64,000 nucleotides of DNA, from the NCBI GenBank assembly GCA_041392785.1, contig JAWKLK010000001.1:744001-808000 (forward strand), read 5' to 3'. The notes under the pieces were generated by a model. It searched no databases. It saw nothing but the letters and a program-made list of their open reading frames with translations, and was not told the DNA's origin. This stretch comes from OLB9 sp041392785. GTDB lineage: Bacteria; Bacteroidota; Bacteroidia; Chitinophagales; Saprospiraceae. This document shows, in pieces, positions 26,803-36,316 of this stretch (positions are counted from its first letter, which is position 1; every line of letters starts with the position of its first letter). The position numbers were made by a program, and so were the translations under genes.

Positions 26803-27474
26803 GTGAGACTTTTTAACCTTTTTACGTCTTTAATCAGGCATTATCTTCAAAAGATTAGACATATTTTGATAGTTAATCTCTTAAACCCCATAATCGTAAA
26901 CAGCCAGTTAAAAGGCTGTTCTGATGAAGAAGCATTAGATCAGTATTTATTGACTCAAAATGTCAATTACTTTAATCTATTATATGAGAGATATAGTAAT
27001 AAAGTTTTTGCGAAATGTGTTTCTATGCTGAAAGAACCAGAACTTGCAGAGGATGCGACACAAGATATATTTATAAAAGTTCTCTTAAGTGTGTCTAAAT
27101 TTAGTGGTCGATCTAAATTCTCTACTTGGTTGTATTCTATTACCTACAATTATTGCATCGATTTGATCCGAAAAGACCAAAAGCAGATTGTTTATCAAAT
27201 ACAAGATTACAACAGAATAGATACTTATGATGATGCCTTACATGATGCAGAGATTTTGGAAACAAATGTGCACAGATTAAAAATTGTACTTTCAGAACTA
27301 CATGCAGATGACAAAAGTATTCTCATGATGAAGTATCAAGATGAGATGACCATAAGAGATATTTGTGATGTAGTAGGTAAGACTGAAAGTGCAGTAAAAA
27401 TGAAGCTTCTAAGAGCAAAAGAAAGGTTTTTAAAGGTATATAATACCATGTACAAAGATGGTATGGAAGTTTAG
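26803..27474 (+). CDS. ECF-type RNA polymerase sigma factor
   Basis: A 223-codon ORF. Region 2 is near residues 57-125 (YFNLLYERYSNKVFAKC, EDATQDIFIKVL, FSTWLYSITYNYCIDLIRK) and region 4 near 160-215 (ADDKSILMMKYQDEMTIRDI, GKTESAVKMKLLRAKERF). The start is uncertain: GTG 26803 gives about 45 extra N-terminal residues without family match, and no ATG occurs before region 2. A short gene and an MscS-like channel gene follow within 20 bases each. No recognisable anti-sigma gene is adjacent, so how it is held in check is not evident. Confidence 0.88.
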   Translation: MRLFNLFTSLIRHYLQKIRHILIVNLLNPIIVNSQLKGCSDEEALDQYLLTQNVNYFNLLYERYSNKVFAKCVSMLKEPELAEDATQDIFIKVLLSVSKFSGRSKFSTWLYSITYNYCIDLIRKDQKQIVYQIQDYNRIDTYDDALHDAEILETNVHRLKIVLSELHADDKSILMMKYQDEMTIRDICDVVGKTESAVKMKLLRAKERFLKVYNTMYKDGMEV

Positions 27475-27490
27475 TTTGGTTATAAAAAGA

Positions 27491-27706
27491 ATGAATAAAA
27501 ATAATTTTAAAGAGTTAGAAGAAATTCTGATTTCGAAGAGACCCGATGACGGGCAACAAACAATGACAAATTTAAACACTAATATTGGAATGTTTGGCCT
27601 TGCTTCAAACTTAGTTGACCTATTCTTACCCAAAGTTTTCAACGTAATTTCCAAATCATTGGAAAATAACAACAAGAAGGAATCCCAATTTCCAAAAGTT
27701 AAATAA
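27491..27706 (+). CDS. Small protein downstream of ECF sigma factor, function unknown
   Basis: A 71-residue protein from ATG 27491, 16 bases after the sigma factor. The N-terminal half is charged (MNKNNFKELEEILISKRPDD), the middle is amphipathic (GMFGLASNLVDLFLPKVFNV), and the tail is Lys-rich. No transmembrane helix of full length, no Cys/His metal site and no zinc anti-sigma motif. Its position between the sigma factor and the channel gene suggests co-regulation. A small regulator of the sigma factor is possible but unsupported by motif. Confidence 0.6.
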   Translation: MNKNNFKELEEILISKRPDDGQQTMTNLNTNIGMFGLASNLVDLFLPKVFNVISKSLENNNKKESQFPKVK

Positions 27707-27711
27707 AAGGT

Positions 27712-28542
27712 ATGATAGGATTTACACTCATTTTTGGAGCAGAGATACAACAAGCATTGACAGAAATGTTGTTTGGTTTGTTAAAAGCCATCCCAAAATT
27801 TATCACAGCCATTGTTATCTTCATTATTGGCTACGTAATTGCTAGTATTAGTAAAAAGATAGTGATTCAAATGGCCAAAAAAATGAATTTGGACGATTTG
27901 GGTAATAAAGTCAATTCAATTGATATTTTACAAAAGAATAATATTGAAATAAAACTATCCCAAATATTTGGAAAAATTCTCTATTTCTTTATATTGTTAG
28001 TCTTTGTAATGACTGCTATAGGTGTTTTGGATATGCCTGTGTTAGCAGAGCTCATACGGGATTTTATCCAGTTTGTACCCAATTTGATTGCTGCATTTAT
28101 CATTCTTATTGCCGGAATATTACTCGCAGATTTTTTAAAAAACATCGTACATACGACTTGCAAAAGTTTGGGTATGCCTTCAGCAGGCATCATCTCTGCA
28201 TTTGTGTTTTACTTTGTTTTCATTAATATACTGATAGTTGCATTATCACAAGCAAAAATTAATACAAAGTTTATAGAACAGAACATTTCTATTGTAATAG
28301 CAGGCGGAGTTCTCGCTTTTTCAATTGGATATGGACTATCATCGAAAGAAATTGTTTCTAGCTTTTTAGCATCATTTTATACAAAAGATCGGTTTAAAAT
28401 TGGTGACAAAGTCAGAATACAAGGTGTAGAAGGTAGAATTTTGGAGTTTGACAAAACTTCCATAACCTTAGAAACTGAAGATCGAAATGTCATAATTCCC
28501 TTAAGTAAACTGATAAGGGAAAATATCGAAATCTTCCACTAA
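27712..28542 (+). CDS. MscS-like small-conductance mechanosensitive channel
   Basis: A 276-residue protein, five bases after the small gene. Transmembrane helices are at about 32-55, 85-105, 115-140, 155-178 and 190-212. The first two long helices resemble the conserved TM-helix repeat of CmpX/MscS relatives. The pore-proximal segment GGVLAFSIGYGLSSKEIVSS is followed by an MscS beta domain (DRFKIGDKVRIQGVEGRILE, TLETEDRNVIIPLSKLI). It lacks the large C-terminal cage of E. coli MscS. Expected to open on membrane tension and release solutes. Co-transcription with an ECF sigma factor suggests an envelope or osmotic stress unit. Confidence 0.85.
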   Translation: MIGFTLIFGAEIQQALTEMLFGLLKAIPKFITAIVIFIIGYVIASISKKIVIQMAKKMNLDDLGNKVNSIDILQKNNIEIKLSQIFGKILYFFILLVFVMTAIGVLDMPVLAELIRDFIQFVPNLIAAFIILIAGILLADFLKNIVHTTCKSLGMPSAGIISAFVFYFVFINILIVALSQAKINTKFIEQNISIVIAGGVLAFSIGYGLSSKEIVSSFLASFYTKDRFKIGDKVRIQGVEGRILEFDKTSITLETEDRNVIIPLSKLIRENIEIFH

Positions 28543-28588
28543 ATTGGATTTTTAACAATTATTCATAACACAAATTAAACAAATATTT

Positions 28589-29533
28589 ATGAGACATCTT
28601 TTTACGTTAATTTTATTATCCCTAACCTTTACTTATATTTCAGCACAAACTCTGGAAGATTTAAAAAAGCAGAAAAGTGATTTGGAAGCAAAATTAGCAC
28701 CAGTAGTTGCTGAATCTGATGCTTTGAAAGCAGAAATTGATGCAGTAAATGGTAAAATTGCCACTTACCCTGGATGGTATAAAGGCTTTTTTGGTCTAAT
28801 CGGCGCAAATTTTTCAAGCAGAAATGATTGGTATGCTGCAGCAAATTTGAAAAACTCTAAAACTAGCCTTATTAATGGTTCGCTAAATGGGTTTTTAAAT
28901 CATAACGCCAATAAATATTTCTGGAATAATAAAGCTTCTTTGAACTTAGGCTGGCAAAAACAAAACATCGATGGCGAATCTGATGCAAAGTTTCAACCAG
29001 TTGCTGACCAATTATCTGTATCGTCGTTATTTGGATATAAAATCAGTTCAAAACTGGCTGCATCTGCTTTGGGTGAATATCGATCATCTATATTAAGTTA
29101 TACTGACACCTTGACAAATAAAAAAGTAAGCGCTTTCAATAATCCTGGTTATCTTGACTTAGGAGTAGGTGTAACTTATACGCCAATCAAAAATATGGTA
29201 CTCGTATTTCATCCATTAAACTATAATTTTATATTTTCAGACAATGATTCTTTTACATCATCTCTTGGTTGTAAAATCATGGGTGACTATAATACCACAA
29301 TTTATAAAGGTATTGCATGGAGATCAAACCTTTCTGCATTTTTAAGTTATAAAAATTCTGACCCATCGCTTCATAATGGGACATGGACTAACTGGTTTGG
29401 ATTCAAAATCTTTAATGGTATAGGTGTAGGTATTGAACATGCATTAAGATATAGCCCTCAAGAAGGAAAATTATTGAACATTGGAGATAAGCTTCAGTCA
29501 TATTATGTGATAGGATTGACGTATTCTTTATAA
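28589..29533 (+). CDS. DUF3078 outer-membrane beta-barrel-like protein
   Basis: A 314-residue protein with a signal peptide (to about residue 19, TYISAQ). A short coiled coil follows at 20-58 (LEDLKKQKSDLEAKLAPVVA), then a beta-rich DUF3078 domain (WNNKASLNLGWQKQNIDGES, NPGYLDLGVGVTYTPIKNM) ending in an aromatic-rich last strand (YYVIGLTYSL). DUF3078 proteins are common in Bacteroidetes and likely outer-membrane barrels of unknown role. A hairpin terminator follows 19 bases after the stop. Confidence 0.85.
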   Translation: MRHLFTLILLSLTFTYISAQTLEDLKKQKSDLEAKLAPVVAESDALKAEIDAVNGKIATYPGWYKGFFGLIGANFSSRNDWYAAANLKNSKTSLINGSLNGFLNHNANKYFWNNKASLNLGWQKQNIDGESDAKFQPVADQLSVSSLFGYKISSKLAASALGEYRSSILSYTDTLTNKKVSAFNNPGYLDLGVGVTYTPIKNMVLVFHPLNYNFIFSDNDSFTSSLGCKIMGDYNTTIYKGIAWRSNLSAFLSYKNSDPSLHNGTWTNWFGFKIFNGIGVGIEHALRYSPQEGKLLNIGDKLQSYYVIGLTYSL

Positions 29534-29552
29534 TATCAATACATTATAAATT

Positions 29553-29589
29553 AAGCCGATCACTCATATATGAATGATCGGCTTTTTCT
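29553..29589 (+). terminator. Rho-independent terminator
   Basis: AAGCCGATCA pairs with TGATCGGCTT, followed by T-rich sequence. It ends the DUF3078 gene and precedes the hisS promoter, which shows that the longer hisS start at 29570 is not real. Confidence 0.8.
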
Positions 29590-29604
29590 TTTCAGAAAAT
29601 TGTG

Positions 29605-29612
29605 TACCTTTG
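29605..29612 (+). promoter_or_regulatory. -7 promoter box for hisS
   Basis: TACCTTTG, an exact TAnnTTTG match, 20 bases before ATG 29633. Confidence 0.6.
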
Positions 29613-29632
29613 ACAAAATTTTTTACACATTT

Positions 29633-30982
29633 ATGAAGCCATCCATTCCAAAAGGTACCAGAGACTTTTTGCCGGCACAGATTCGCAAACGAAAGTATAT
29701 ATTTGATATCATTGAAAGCGCCTTTAAAACTTTCGGCTATCTGCCAATAGAAACTCCTACACTTGAAAACCTTTCTACACTGACTGGAAAATATGGAGTA
29801 GAAGGTGACAAACTATTATTTAAAGTTCTGAATAATGGAGATTTCTTAGCTGATGCACATTTGGATGACTTACAAGCTAAGAATTCAAACAAAGTATTAC
29901 CTACGATTTCTAAGAGAGGATTAAGATATGATCTCACTGTACCTTTTGCAAGATTTGTTGTGATGCATCAAAATGATATCACTTTTCCATTCAAACGGTA
30001 TCAAATCCAGCCTGTATGGAGAGCAGATAGACCTCAAAGAGGTAGATACCAAGAGTTTTACCAGTGTGATGCTGATGTAGTCGGCTCTTCTTCATTAATG
30101 TATGAAGCTGAGTTAGTTCAAATTTATGCAAGTGTGCTCAATAAACTCAATATAAAATCTAAAATTCTTATCAATAATAGGAAGATTTTGCTAGGAATTG
30201 CAGAACTATCCCATATTCCTGATCAATTCATGGATATGACAATGGCTATTGATAAATTAGACAAAATAGGATTTGATGGTGTAAAAAAGGAATTGGCAGA
30301 CAGAGATATTCCAGAAAATGCTATAAGCATGATTTTGAAGTGTTTAAGTTGCACCACCTTAGATGAGTTATCTGAATTGTTTGGCGATAATTCAATTGGC
30401 GCATTTGGAATCAAAGAAGTCAACAATGTCTTGGAATATTTAAGTGATAGTGTGGCTAATGTGTCATTTGACATCACTCTGGCACGAGGTTTGAATTATT
30501 ATACAGGTTGTATTTTTGAAGTAAAGGTGGATGAAAGTCATTATCCAGGATTCAAAATGGGAAGTATAGGAGGTGGCGGTCGATATGATGATCTGACAGG
30601 AGTATTCGGGCTGAAAAATGTCTCTGGAGTTGGGATTTCATTTGGTGCCGAGAGAATGTATGACGTAATGGAAGAATTAAACTTATTTCCCGAAGACCTT
30701 CAAAAAGATGTGAGCATATTATTGATCGGATTGGATGAAAAAGCACATATGTATGCCTTCAATGTGATATCAAAACTAAGGCAAAATGGCATACAATCAG
30801 ATCTCTATCCCGAGCCATCAAAACTGAAAAAACAAATGGCCTACGCCAATGCGAGGAATGTTCCTTATGTTGGCATTATCGGTGCTGATGAGATGGAAAA
30901 TCATTCCATTACATTGAAAAACATGATCTCCGGTGATCAAGAAATCATTTCTATCGATGATTTAATTCAAATGTTTAGTTAA
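29633..30982 (+). CDS. hisS: Histidyl-tRNA synthetase
   Basis: A 449-residue class II aminoacyl-tRNA synthetase that charges tRNA-His. It begins MKPSIPKGTRDFLPAQI, the usual start of the family. Motif 2 lies around RYQIQPVWRADRPQRGRYQEF, of which the RGRYQEF part is visible. The His-binding motif is RGLNYYTGCIFEV; GGGGRYDDL and GVGISFGAERM follow as motif 3. The C-terminal anticodon-binding domain (about 355-449) contains YAFNVISKLRQNGIQSDLY. Start 29633 is chosen because the longer frame from 29570 would begin inside a terminator and upstream of the promoter box. Confidence 0.96.
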   Translation: MKPSIPKGTRDFLPAQIRKRKYIFDIIESAFKTFGYLPIETPTLENLSTLTGKYGVEGDKLLFKVLNNGDFLADAHLDDLQAKNSNKVLPTISKRGLRYDLTVPFARFVVMHQNDITFPFKRYQIQPVWRADRPQRGRYQEFYQCDADVVGSSSLMYEAELVQIYASVLNKLNIKSKILINNRKILLGIAELSHIPDQFMDMTMAIDKLDKIGFDGVKKELADRDIPENAISMILKCLSCTTLDELSELFGDNSIGAFGIKEVNNVLEYLSDSVANVSFDITLARGLNYYTGCIFEVKVDESHYPGFKMGSIGGGGRYDDLTGVFGLKNVSGVGISFGAERMYDVMEELNLFPEDLQKDVSILLIGLDEKAHMYAFNVISKLRQNGIQSDLYPEPSKLKKQMAYANARNVPYVGIIGADEMENHSITLKNMISGDQEIISIDDLIQMFS

Positions 30983-31068
30983 TTTCATAAAACAAAGCGA
31001 TCTAATGAATTGACTCAATAATAAGATGTTTTATTAATGCGTTAGTTTCGTTTGATCATAAGAGAAGT

Positions 31069-31884
31069 ATGAGAATTTTTTTTATAACAGTCACTATATT
31101 TACCATCTGTACACTTCAGACATATAGTCAAAAAGGTATTGAATTAGGTGGATGGATTGGAAGCAGTGCTTATTTTGGCGATCTGAATACCACACTTCGA
31201 ATACAGAAACCAGGATTAGCATTTGGTGTTTTAGGCAAATACAATTTCAATAGTCGAGTATCTTTGAGGACATCCTTTAATTATGGCCATGTTGGGGCAG
31301 ATGACGCTTCTTCGACTAATAATTATGAACATAACCGTAATTTGAACTTTGAGTCAAACATTTTTGATTTCACAAATTTGATAGAATTTAATTTTTTTAG
31401 GTTTGACTACGGTAGCAAGATATACAATAAAACACCATATTTTTTTGGTGGTTTCAACATATTTCGCTTCAACCCTACGACTGAAATGAATGGTGAAACT
31501 TACTATTTAAGAGAATATGGCACTGAAGGTCAGCTACCTGGCCAGGAATACAATCCTGTCAATGCTGGATGGGTTTTAGGAGGTGGTTTCAAATGGAGTA
31601 CTACAAAAAATACGAGCTTTTTTATTGAATTTAGTACACGGTTTCTTTTTACAGATTATTTGGATGATGTCAGTAGTGTATATCCGGACAAAGAAACATT
31701 AGAAGGCAATAGAGGAGAAATTGCTGTACTTCTTTCTGATAGGTCTTTAATCCCAGGCATCGGTGATGCAGAAAGACAAAGAGGTGATACGAAAAATAAG
31801 GATAGTTATGCCTTTTTAAGTATTGGATTCAGTCGCTATTTTGGAGGTATCACCTGTCCAGCCATCTCTAAACCTAAATATTGA
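31069..31884 (+). CDS. DUF6089 (PorG-like) outer-membrane barrel protein
   Basis: A 271-residue protein with a signal peptide (cleavage about residue 20, TYSQ). The start KGIELGGWIGSSAYFGDLN is characteristic of the DUF6089 group, which includes T9SS PorG of Porphyromonas. An eight-stranded-like barrel follows (YFFGGFNIFRFNP, VNAGWVLGGGFKWSTTKNTS, FLFTDYLDDVSSVYPD) and ends with a late strand YAFLSIGFSRYFGG. Many Bacteroidetes carry several paralogues, so its identity as the T9SS component is uncertain. It converges with the deacetylase-like gene, six bases apart, with no terminator visible. Confidence 0.75.
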   Translation: MRIFFITVTIFTICTLQTYSQKGIELGGWIGSSAYFGDLNTTLRIQKPGLAFGVLGKYNFNSRVSLRTSFNYGHVGADDASSTNNYEHNRNLNFESNIFDFTNLIEFNFFRFDYGSKIYNKTPYFFGGFNIFRFNPTTEMNGETYYLREYGTEGQLPGQEYNPVNAGWVLGGGFKWSTTKNTSFFIEFSTRFLFTDYLDDVSSVYPDKETLEGNRGEIAVLLSDRSLIPGIGDAERQRGDTKNKDSYAFLSIGFSRYFGGITCPAISKPKY

Positions 31885-31890
31885 TTATTA

Positions 31891-33195
31891 CTACTTACTG
31901 ATTTTTAGTAAATAACTATACACCTTGTCCCAACCCTTCCAATCGCCTGCATCAGAAAGCGAATTGTTATGCCATATTATTGTCATTGGTGTTCCAGTCT
32001 GTCTTGCTGTTTTCACAAGTTCATAATAGAAATCAATAGCCTCATTCGGTTTTAAGCCCATATATTTTTGTAAAGTAACATCCATCACTGTAAAAGGATG
32101 AATGATGAGATCTGTCTTTTGCTCATTTTTGAGGTCATACCAAAAGAAATTATATCCCGTACCCGCTCTATAACCCACACAATCCGGATATCCCATACTA
32201 AAATCATGTTTTATTCCTATTTCATTTAGTGTTCTATACGTTTTAGGTAAGTCTAATAATATAAAATGCTGCCTAGAATAGATAGCATTTACTTGCAAAA
32301 TTTTTTCAAGCGCTGCTTTTTCCTTTTGAAGAAATTTTGTTTTTTTATTTGATCTGTAGGAGGGATGCAAACCAATAGTGTGATGTACACTAAGTGATTG
32401 TATTAATTTTATTAACTTTTTATTGCTTGGCTTATGATTTCTGTCCAATTTATTTCTTCTAAAACCTAACAAGAAAAAATAAATCGGTTTGTCAATTCCA
32501 TATTGTTTATGTATTGTAGCTATACGATCAAACTGATTAAAAGTATCAGTTTCCGGTTTTAAAATAGAATTGAGTCGTGACCCAATTTCACGAAACTTTA
32601 TAGAGATAATGTCCCTTAATATTCCTAGAAAATTATTTATACCCTTGTGAGCATATTGCCAAGGTTGATCTACATCTACGGTTGAAACAAAATTATATTG
32701 CATGTTGCAGGGTACTTGGATATGTGGGTAGCTCTCATGCATTTTTTGACAAAGCCATCTCAATGTTAAATCTACAAAGGGATGCAATCCCAATTTTGCA
32801 TCATTGAGAATGCTATTACGGTATAGAAAGCGTCCTAAATTATCCCTTTCTTTTATCAAATACTCTTCATACCTTGTAATAGAAAAGAAAATGAAACTAA
32901 ATATATCGACATCAAACTGACCAGATTTTATTTGATTTAAAACTTCTCTTATTGATTCTAAAGCTTCATTTTTTATCTCATGCTCTGACAATAGTCCATT
33001 GGGTTCAATGTAAATTCCACCGAATTGTTTCCGTGATGAATAGTTGATTAAAACACCATTAGTAGGAAGATCAGCTAAAGTATCCAGTATTTGCCAAGAT
33101 AATTGCAACACATCCTCAAAAATAAATTGAAAAGTATACGTTACTCTTGGCGTCACTTGATCGCAATACAAATATACTGTCGGCCTAATCTCCAT
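31891..33195 (-). CDS. Polysaccharide deacetylase-like (DUF7033) protein
   Basis: A 434-residue cytoplasmic-looking protein. The N-terminal ~160 residues contain GGIYIEPNGLLSE and FDVDIFSFIFFSITRYEEY, the pattern of a Bacteroidetes family (DUF7033) fused to a NodB-like fold. Deacetylase-type motifs follow: STVDVDQPW (metal Asp pair, ~residue 170), GLHPSYRSN (second metal motif, ~298), RQHFILLDLP, and a late HNN near the end. It may remove acyl groups from a cell-surface glycan, by family inference. No exopolysaccharide cluster is adjacent. It shares no promoter with the upstream TPR gene, whose terminator lies between them. Confidence 0.7.
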   Translation of the reverse strand: MEIRPTVYLYCDQVTPRVTYTFQFIFEDVLQLSWQILDTLADLPTNGVLINYSSRKQFGGIYIEPNGLLSEHEIKNEALESIREVLNQIKSGQFDVDIFSFIFFSITRYEEYLIKERDNLGRFLYRNSILNDAKLGLHPFVDLTLRWLCQKMHESYPHIQVPCNMQYNFVSTVDVDQPWQYAHKGINNFLGILRDIISIKFREIGSRLNSILKPETDTFNQFDRIATIHKQYGIDKPIYFFLLGFRRNKLDRNHKPSNKKLIKLIQSLSVHHTIGLHPSYRSNKKTKFLQKEKAALEKILQVNAIYSRQHFILLDLPKTYRTLNEIGIKHDFSMGYPDCVGYRAGTGYNFFWYDLKNEQKTDLIIHPFTVMDVTLQKYMGLKPNEAIDFYYELVKTARQTGTPMTIIWHNNSLSDAGDWKGWDKVYSYLLKISK

Positions 33196-33246
33196 AAAAA
33201 AAATTAAAATGGTATTTTGTGATTGATAGAGTACACTATCATAAAA

Positions 33247-33279
33247 AAGAGCACTCTCATCTGTATGAGAAGTGCTCTT
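33247..33279 (-). terminator. Rho-independent terminator
   Basis: AAGAGCACT-CTCAT pairs with ATGAG-AGTGCTCTT with a one-base bulge. Read on the minus strand it is followed by a T run, 40 bases after the TPR gene ends. Confidence 0.8.
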
Positions 33280-33321
33280 CAGTCTTGGTTATTAAAAGAG
33301 TTTTATTTGTAAATACAGAGC

Positions 33322-34722
33322 TTACTCTGTAAAATATCGAATCATTGAGTTAAATTCTTTATCAACTTTCATTTCAGGTGCTATCTGATAACAATATTCA
33401 AATTGAGTATTATCTTCTATCAATCCTTCTTCAAATAATGATTTGGCTTCTTCCCTATCCTTTAGCATATAATGAATTGCTGCTCTGCAGAATATCAAAT
33501 CCACTCCATAGGTATAATCTTCGGCCTCATCCATAACCTGTAATGCCTCATCATAAAGACCAAGCTTAGTCAAGAAGATTGTATATTCTCGCCAATACAA
33601 AGTTTCTTCTGGGCCAGTCTGTGTAGCCATCTGAAAATTGATGGTGGCTTTATTATAATCCTCCACAGCCCAAAATGATTTGGCCAAGCCTAAATAATAT
33701 TCCTCTCTTCTATCTTCCAACTGGATAGCTTTTTGATAGGCATTGATAGCATTGTACCATATTTTTTCTTTGGCATAACATTCTCCAAGTAAAAAATATG
33801 CTTCATCATTATAACTATCCAATTTAATTGATCTTAACACCCATTGCTTAGCTATAGTCAATCTATCCAAATACATATAGCATTGGGCAATATTTACCAT
33901 AAGTTCGCTATTGGGTCCGAATTTCTTATTAGCATCTATATAGATGTCTAGTGCTTTCGCATAGTATTTGAGTTGCAAGCAAGTATCAGCACAATCTAAA
34001 TAGCCACTTTCAAACTTAGGATTGATTATAAATGAATACTCCAAAGCTTCAATAGCTTTATCATACTCCCAAGTACAAATGTATCCATGTCCCAAATTGT
34101 ACCACGCTTGATAATTATAAGGATCAGATTCAATTATTTCTTTATGTAAAATTACACTATCTTCATATCGTCGCGACAATTCTGCACTGATCCAAACCCT
34201 TTCCATAGCCTCCTCATTAGAGCTATCTATTTTTACTGCCGCAGCCAATGAATCATACATCGCACTATAATCTTTCATATGTTCCCAAATAAAAGATTCA
34301 GCAATTAAAATTTCAACAAGATCAGACTTTGTTGCACCGTCTCGCAATTGATCTAAAATATATTGAGCACTGGCAAAATCTTTTAAAATAGCGAAAGCAC
34401 GCGCTTTAATGAAAAATATTTCATTTTCATAAGGAGCAATTGTCTCAGCTTTTTCAAGGGTTGCTATACATTCACTAAGTTTATGAGTATTTAACAAAAA
34501 CCTAGCTTTGATTATATAAAACTCTGATCTATATTGATATTGCTGGATGGCATGATCAACTATTTCCAAAGCTTTCTCCATTAAATATTCATCTTCGTAA
34601 AATTCCAAAACTTGGAAGTATACCTTTTCGTCCACATAACCCAAATCCCCTTGTTCATACTTAGATTCGAAATCTGAAACAAGGTTTATCAAGGCTAAAT
34701 CGCGCTTTAATTTGTTTTCCAT
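33322..34722 (-). CDS. Tetratricopeptide-repeat protein
   Basis: A 466-residue, all-helical protein without signal peptide. At least nine TPR units run from about residue 70 to 440, for example YNYQAWYNLGHGYICTWEYD, YNDEAYFLLGECYAKEKIWY and REEYYLGLAKSFWAVEDYNK. TPR arrays mediate protein-protein contacts; the partner is unknown. It is monocistronic with a strong terminator downstream. The 290-base gap upstream (34723-35015), shared with the 3' end of glyA, holds no gene. Confidence 0.88.
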   Translation of the reverse strand: MENKLKRDLALINLVSDFESKYEQGDLGYVDEKVYFQVLEFYEDEYLMEKALEIVDHAIQQYQYRSEFYIIKARFLLNTHKLSECIATLEKAETIAPYENEIFFIKARAFAILKDFASAQYILDQLRDGATKSDLVEILIAESFIWEHMKDYSAMYDSLAAAVKIDSSNEEAMERVWISAELSRRYEDSVILHKEIIESDPYNYQAWYNLGHGYICTWEYDKAIEALEYSFIINPKFESGYLDCADTCLQLKYYAKALDIYIDANKKFGPNSELMVNIAQCYMYLDRLTIAKQWVLRSIKLDSYNDEAYFLLGECYAKEKIWYNAINAYQKAIQLEDRREEYYLGLAKSFWAVEDYNKATINFQMATQTGPEETLYWREYTIFLTKLGLYDEALQVMDEAEDYTYGVDLIFCRAAIHYMLKDREEAKSLFEEGLIEDNTQFEYCYQIAPEMKVDKEFNSMIRYFTE

Positions 34723-35015
34723 ACTATGTTACTGAGTCAGGGATTAAACGATGGTGTAAATATAGATATAATTGAAAGCGTCTAGTTAGTTTTTTGCAAA
34801 TAATTTTTCCACATTTATGCACATTTTCAAGGTATAAAAAATAAATATATGTGATTGATAATCAGTTATTTATATAGATATTGGGTTTTTGTTTTCTAAC
34901 TAATCTGTTATTCTACATATTCTAATATATTGGACAAATTTTTATCTGTTTAGTAAAATAAGTTAAAATTCTTATCTGGTTTTGCACAATTAGTTGAACT
35001 AAGTCAACTTTGTTA

Positions 35016-36284
35016 CTAGTACAATGGATATTTTTGCATAAATACTTTTACCTTTTCTTTCATGTTATTTATGATGGAATCTGAGTTTCTCCCTTCTATC
35101 ACTTCATCCATCCACTCTACTATCATGCCAAAATCTTCCTCTTTCAGACCTCTTGTAGTCAGTGCAGCGGTACCTACTCTGATCCCTGACGTATGAAGCG
35201 GTGTTCTTGAATCAAATGGAACCATGTTTTTATTCACTGTGATATGTGCTTTTACTAATGCATTCTCTGCCTCTTTTCCTGTCACATCAGGGTACTTAGA
35301 ACGTAAATCTATCAACATCAAATGATTGTCTGTTCCTCCTGAAATGATGTTATATCCCTTACCAATAAAGGCGTCTGACATTGCTTTTGCGTTCCTTATT
35401 ACTTGCGCTGCATAATCTGTATAAGTACTTTGTCCCGCCTCATAAAAAGCAACTGCCTTTGCAGCTATCACATGTTCAAGTGGACCACCTTGCATTCCAG
35501 GAAATACAGCACTGTTTAAAATAGCTGACATCAAAATAGTTTCCCCTTTTTTTGTTGTTCTTCCCCAAGGATTTGGAAAATCTTTCCCCATTAAGACAAT
35601 TCCGCCTCTAGGTCCTCTAAGAGTTTTGTGTGTAGTAGAAGTTATGATGTGACAATATGGCAAAGGGTCATTCAATAGCTTTGCAGCAATTAATCCGGCA
35701 GGATGTGAAATATCACCAAGTAGTATGGCTCCCACTTCATCAGCTATAATTCTAAATCTTTTATAATTCCAGTCGCGTGAATATGCTGATGCCCCACAAA
35801 TAATAAGTTTTGGTTTGACTTCTTGGGCTATTTGAGCTACTTTATCCATGTCAATTATTCCCGACTCCTCATCGACACCATAAAAATGGGCTTTATACAC
35901 TTTTCCTGAAAAGTTCACAGGTGAACCATGTGATAAATGTCCACCATGAGCCAATTCAAACCCTAATATTGAATCTCCTGGTTCAAGTAAACCCAGAAAT
36001 ACAGCAGCATTGGCTTGTGCGCCAGAATGAGGTTGAACATTTGCATATTCTGCTCCAAACAATGCACATACCCTATCTATTGCCAATTGTTCTATTTGGT
36101 CTACAACCTCACACCCACCATAATATCTTTTCCCTGGATACCCTTCAGCATACTTATTTGTAAGACAACTACCCATTGCATCTAGAACTTGCTGAGATGT
36201 AAAATTTTCTGAAGCAATCAGCTCCAGTCCAGTTTGCTGTCTTTCTAATTCAAGTTGTATTAAATTTGATATTTGGGTATCCAT
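35016..36284 (-). CDS. glyA: Serine hydroxymethyltransferase
   Basis: A 422-residue PLP enzyme that interconverts serine and glycine and loads one-carbon units onto tetrahydrofolate. Motifs seen: ELIASENFTSQQVLDAMGS near the start, NKYAEGYPGKRYYGGCE, NVQPHSGAQANAAVF, and the PLP lysine in STTHKTLRGPRGG. The ATG at 36284 is chosen because a TACCTTTG box lies 24 bases upstream of it. The longer frame to 36338 would start upstream of that promoter and adds residues foreign to the family. Cytoplasmic, single gene. Confidence 0.96.
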   Translation of the reverse strand: MDTQISNLIQLELERQQTGLELIASENFTSQQVLDAMGSCLTNKYAEGYPGKRYYGGCEVVDQIEQLAIDRVCALFGAEYANVQPHSGAQANAAVFLGLLEPGDSILGFELAHGGHLSHGSPVNFSGKVYKAHFYGVDEESGIIDMDKVAQIAQEVKPKLIICGASAYSRDWNYKRFRIIADEVGAILLGDISHPAGLIAAKLLNDPLPYCHIITSTTHKTLRGPRGGIVLMGKDFPNPWGRTTKKGETILMSAILNSAVFPGMQGGPLEHVIAAKAVAFYEAGQSTYTDYAAQVIRNAKAMSDAFIGKGYNIISGGTDNHLMLIDLRSKYPDVTGKEAENALVKAHITVNKNMVPFDSRTPLHTSGIRVGTAALTTRGLKEEDFGMIVEWMDEVIEGRNSDSIINNMKEKVKVFMQKYPLY

Positions 36285-36308
36285 TAAGATTAATTTTTGG
36301 TAAAGTTG

Positions 36309-36316
36309 CAAAGGTA
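36309..36316 (-). promoter_or_regulatory. -7 promoter box for glyA
   Basis: Minus strand reads TACCTTTG, an exact TAnnTTTG match, with ATTG 18 bases further upstream as a weak -33 element. It sets the glyA start at 36284. Confidence 0.6.

Noticed and set aside
29570..29632. Longer N terminus for hisS
   Set aside because: It would start inside a terminator hairpin and upstream of the promoter box.
34723..35015. 293-base gap between the TPR gene and glyA as a small-RNA site
   Set aside because: AT-rich, no clear promoter or hairpin pair; nothing to support an RNA.
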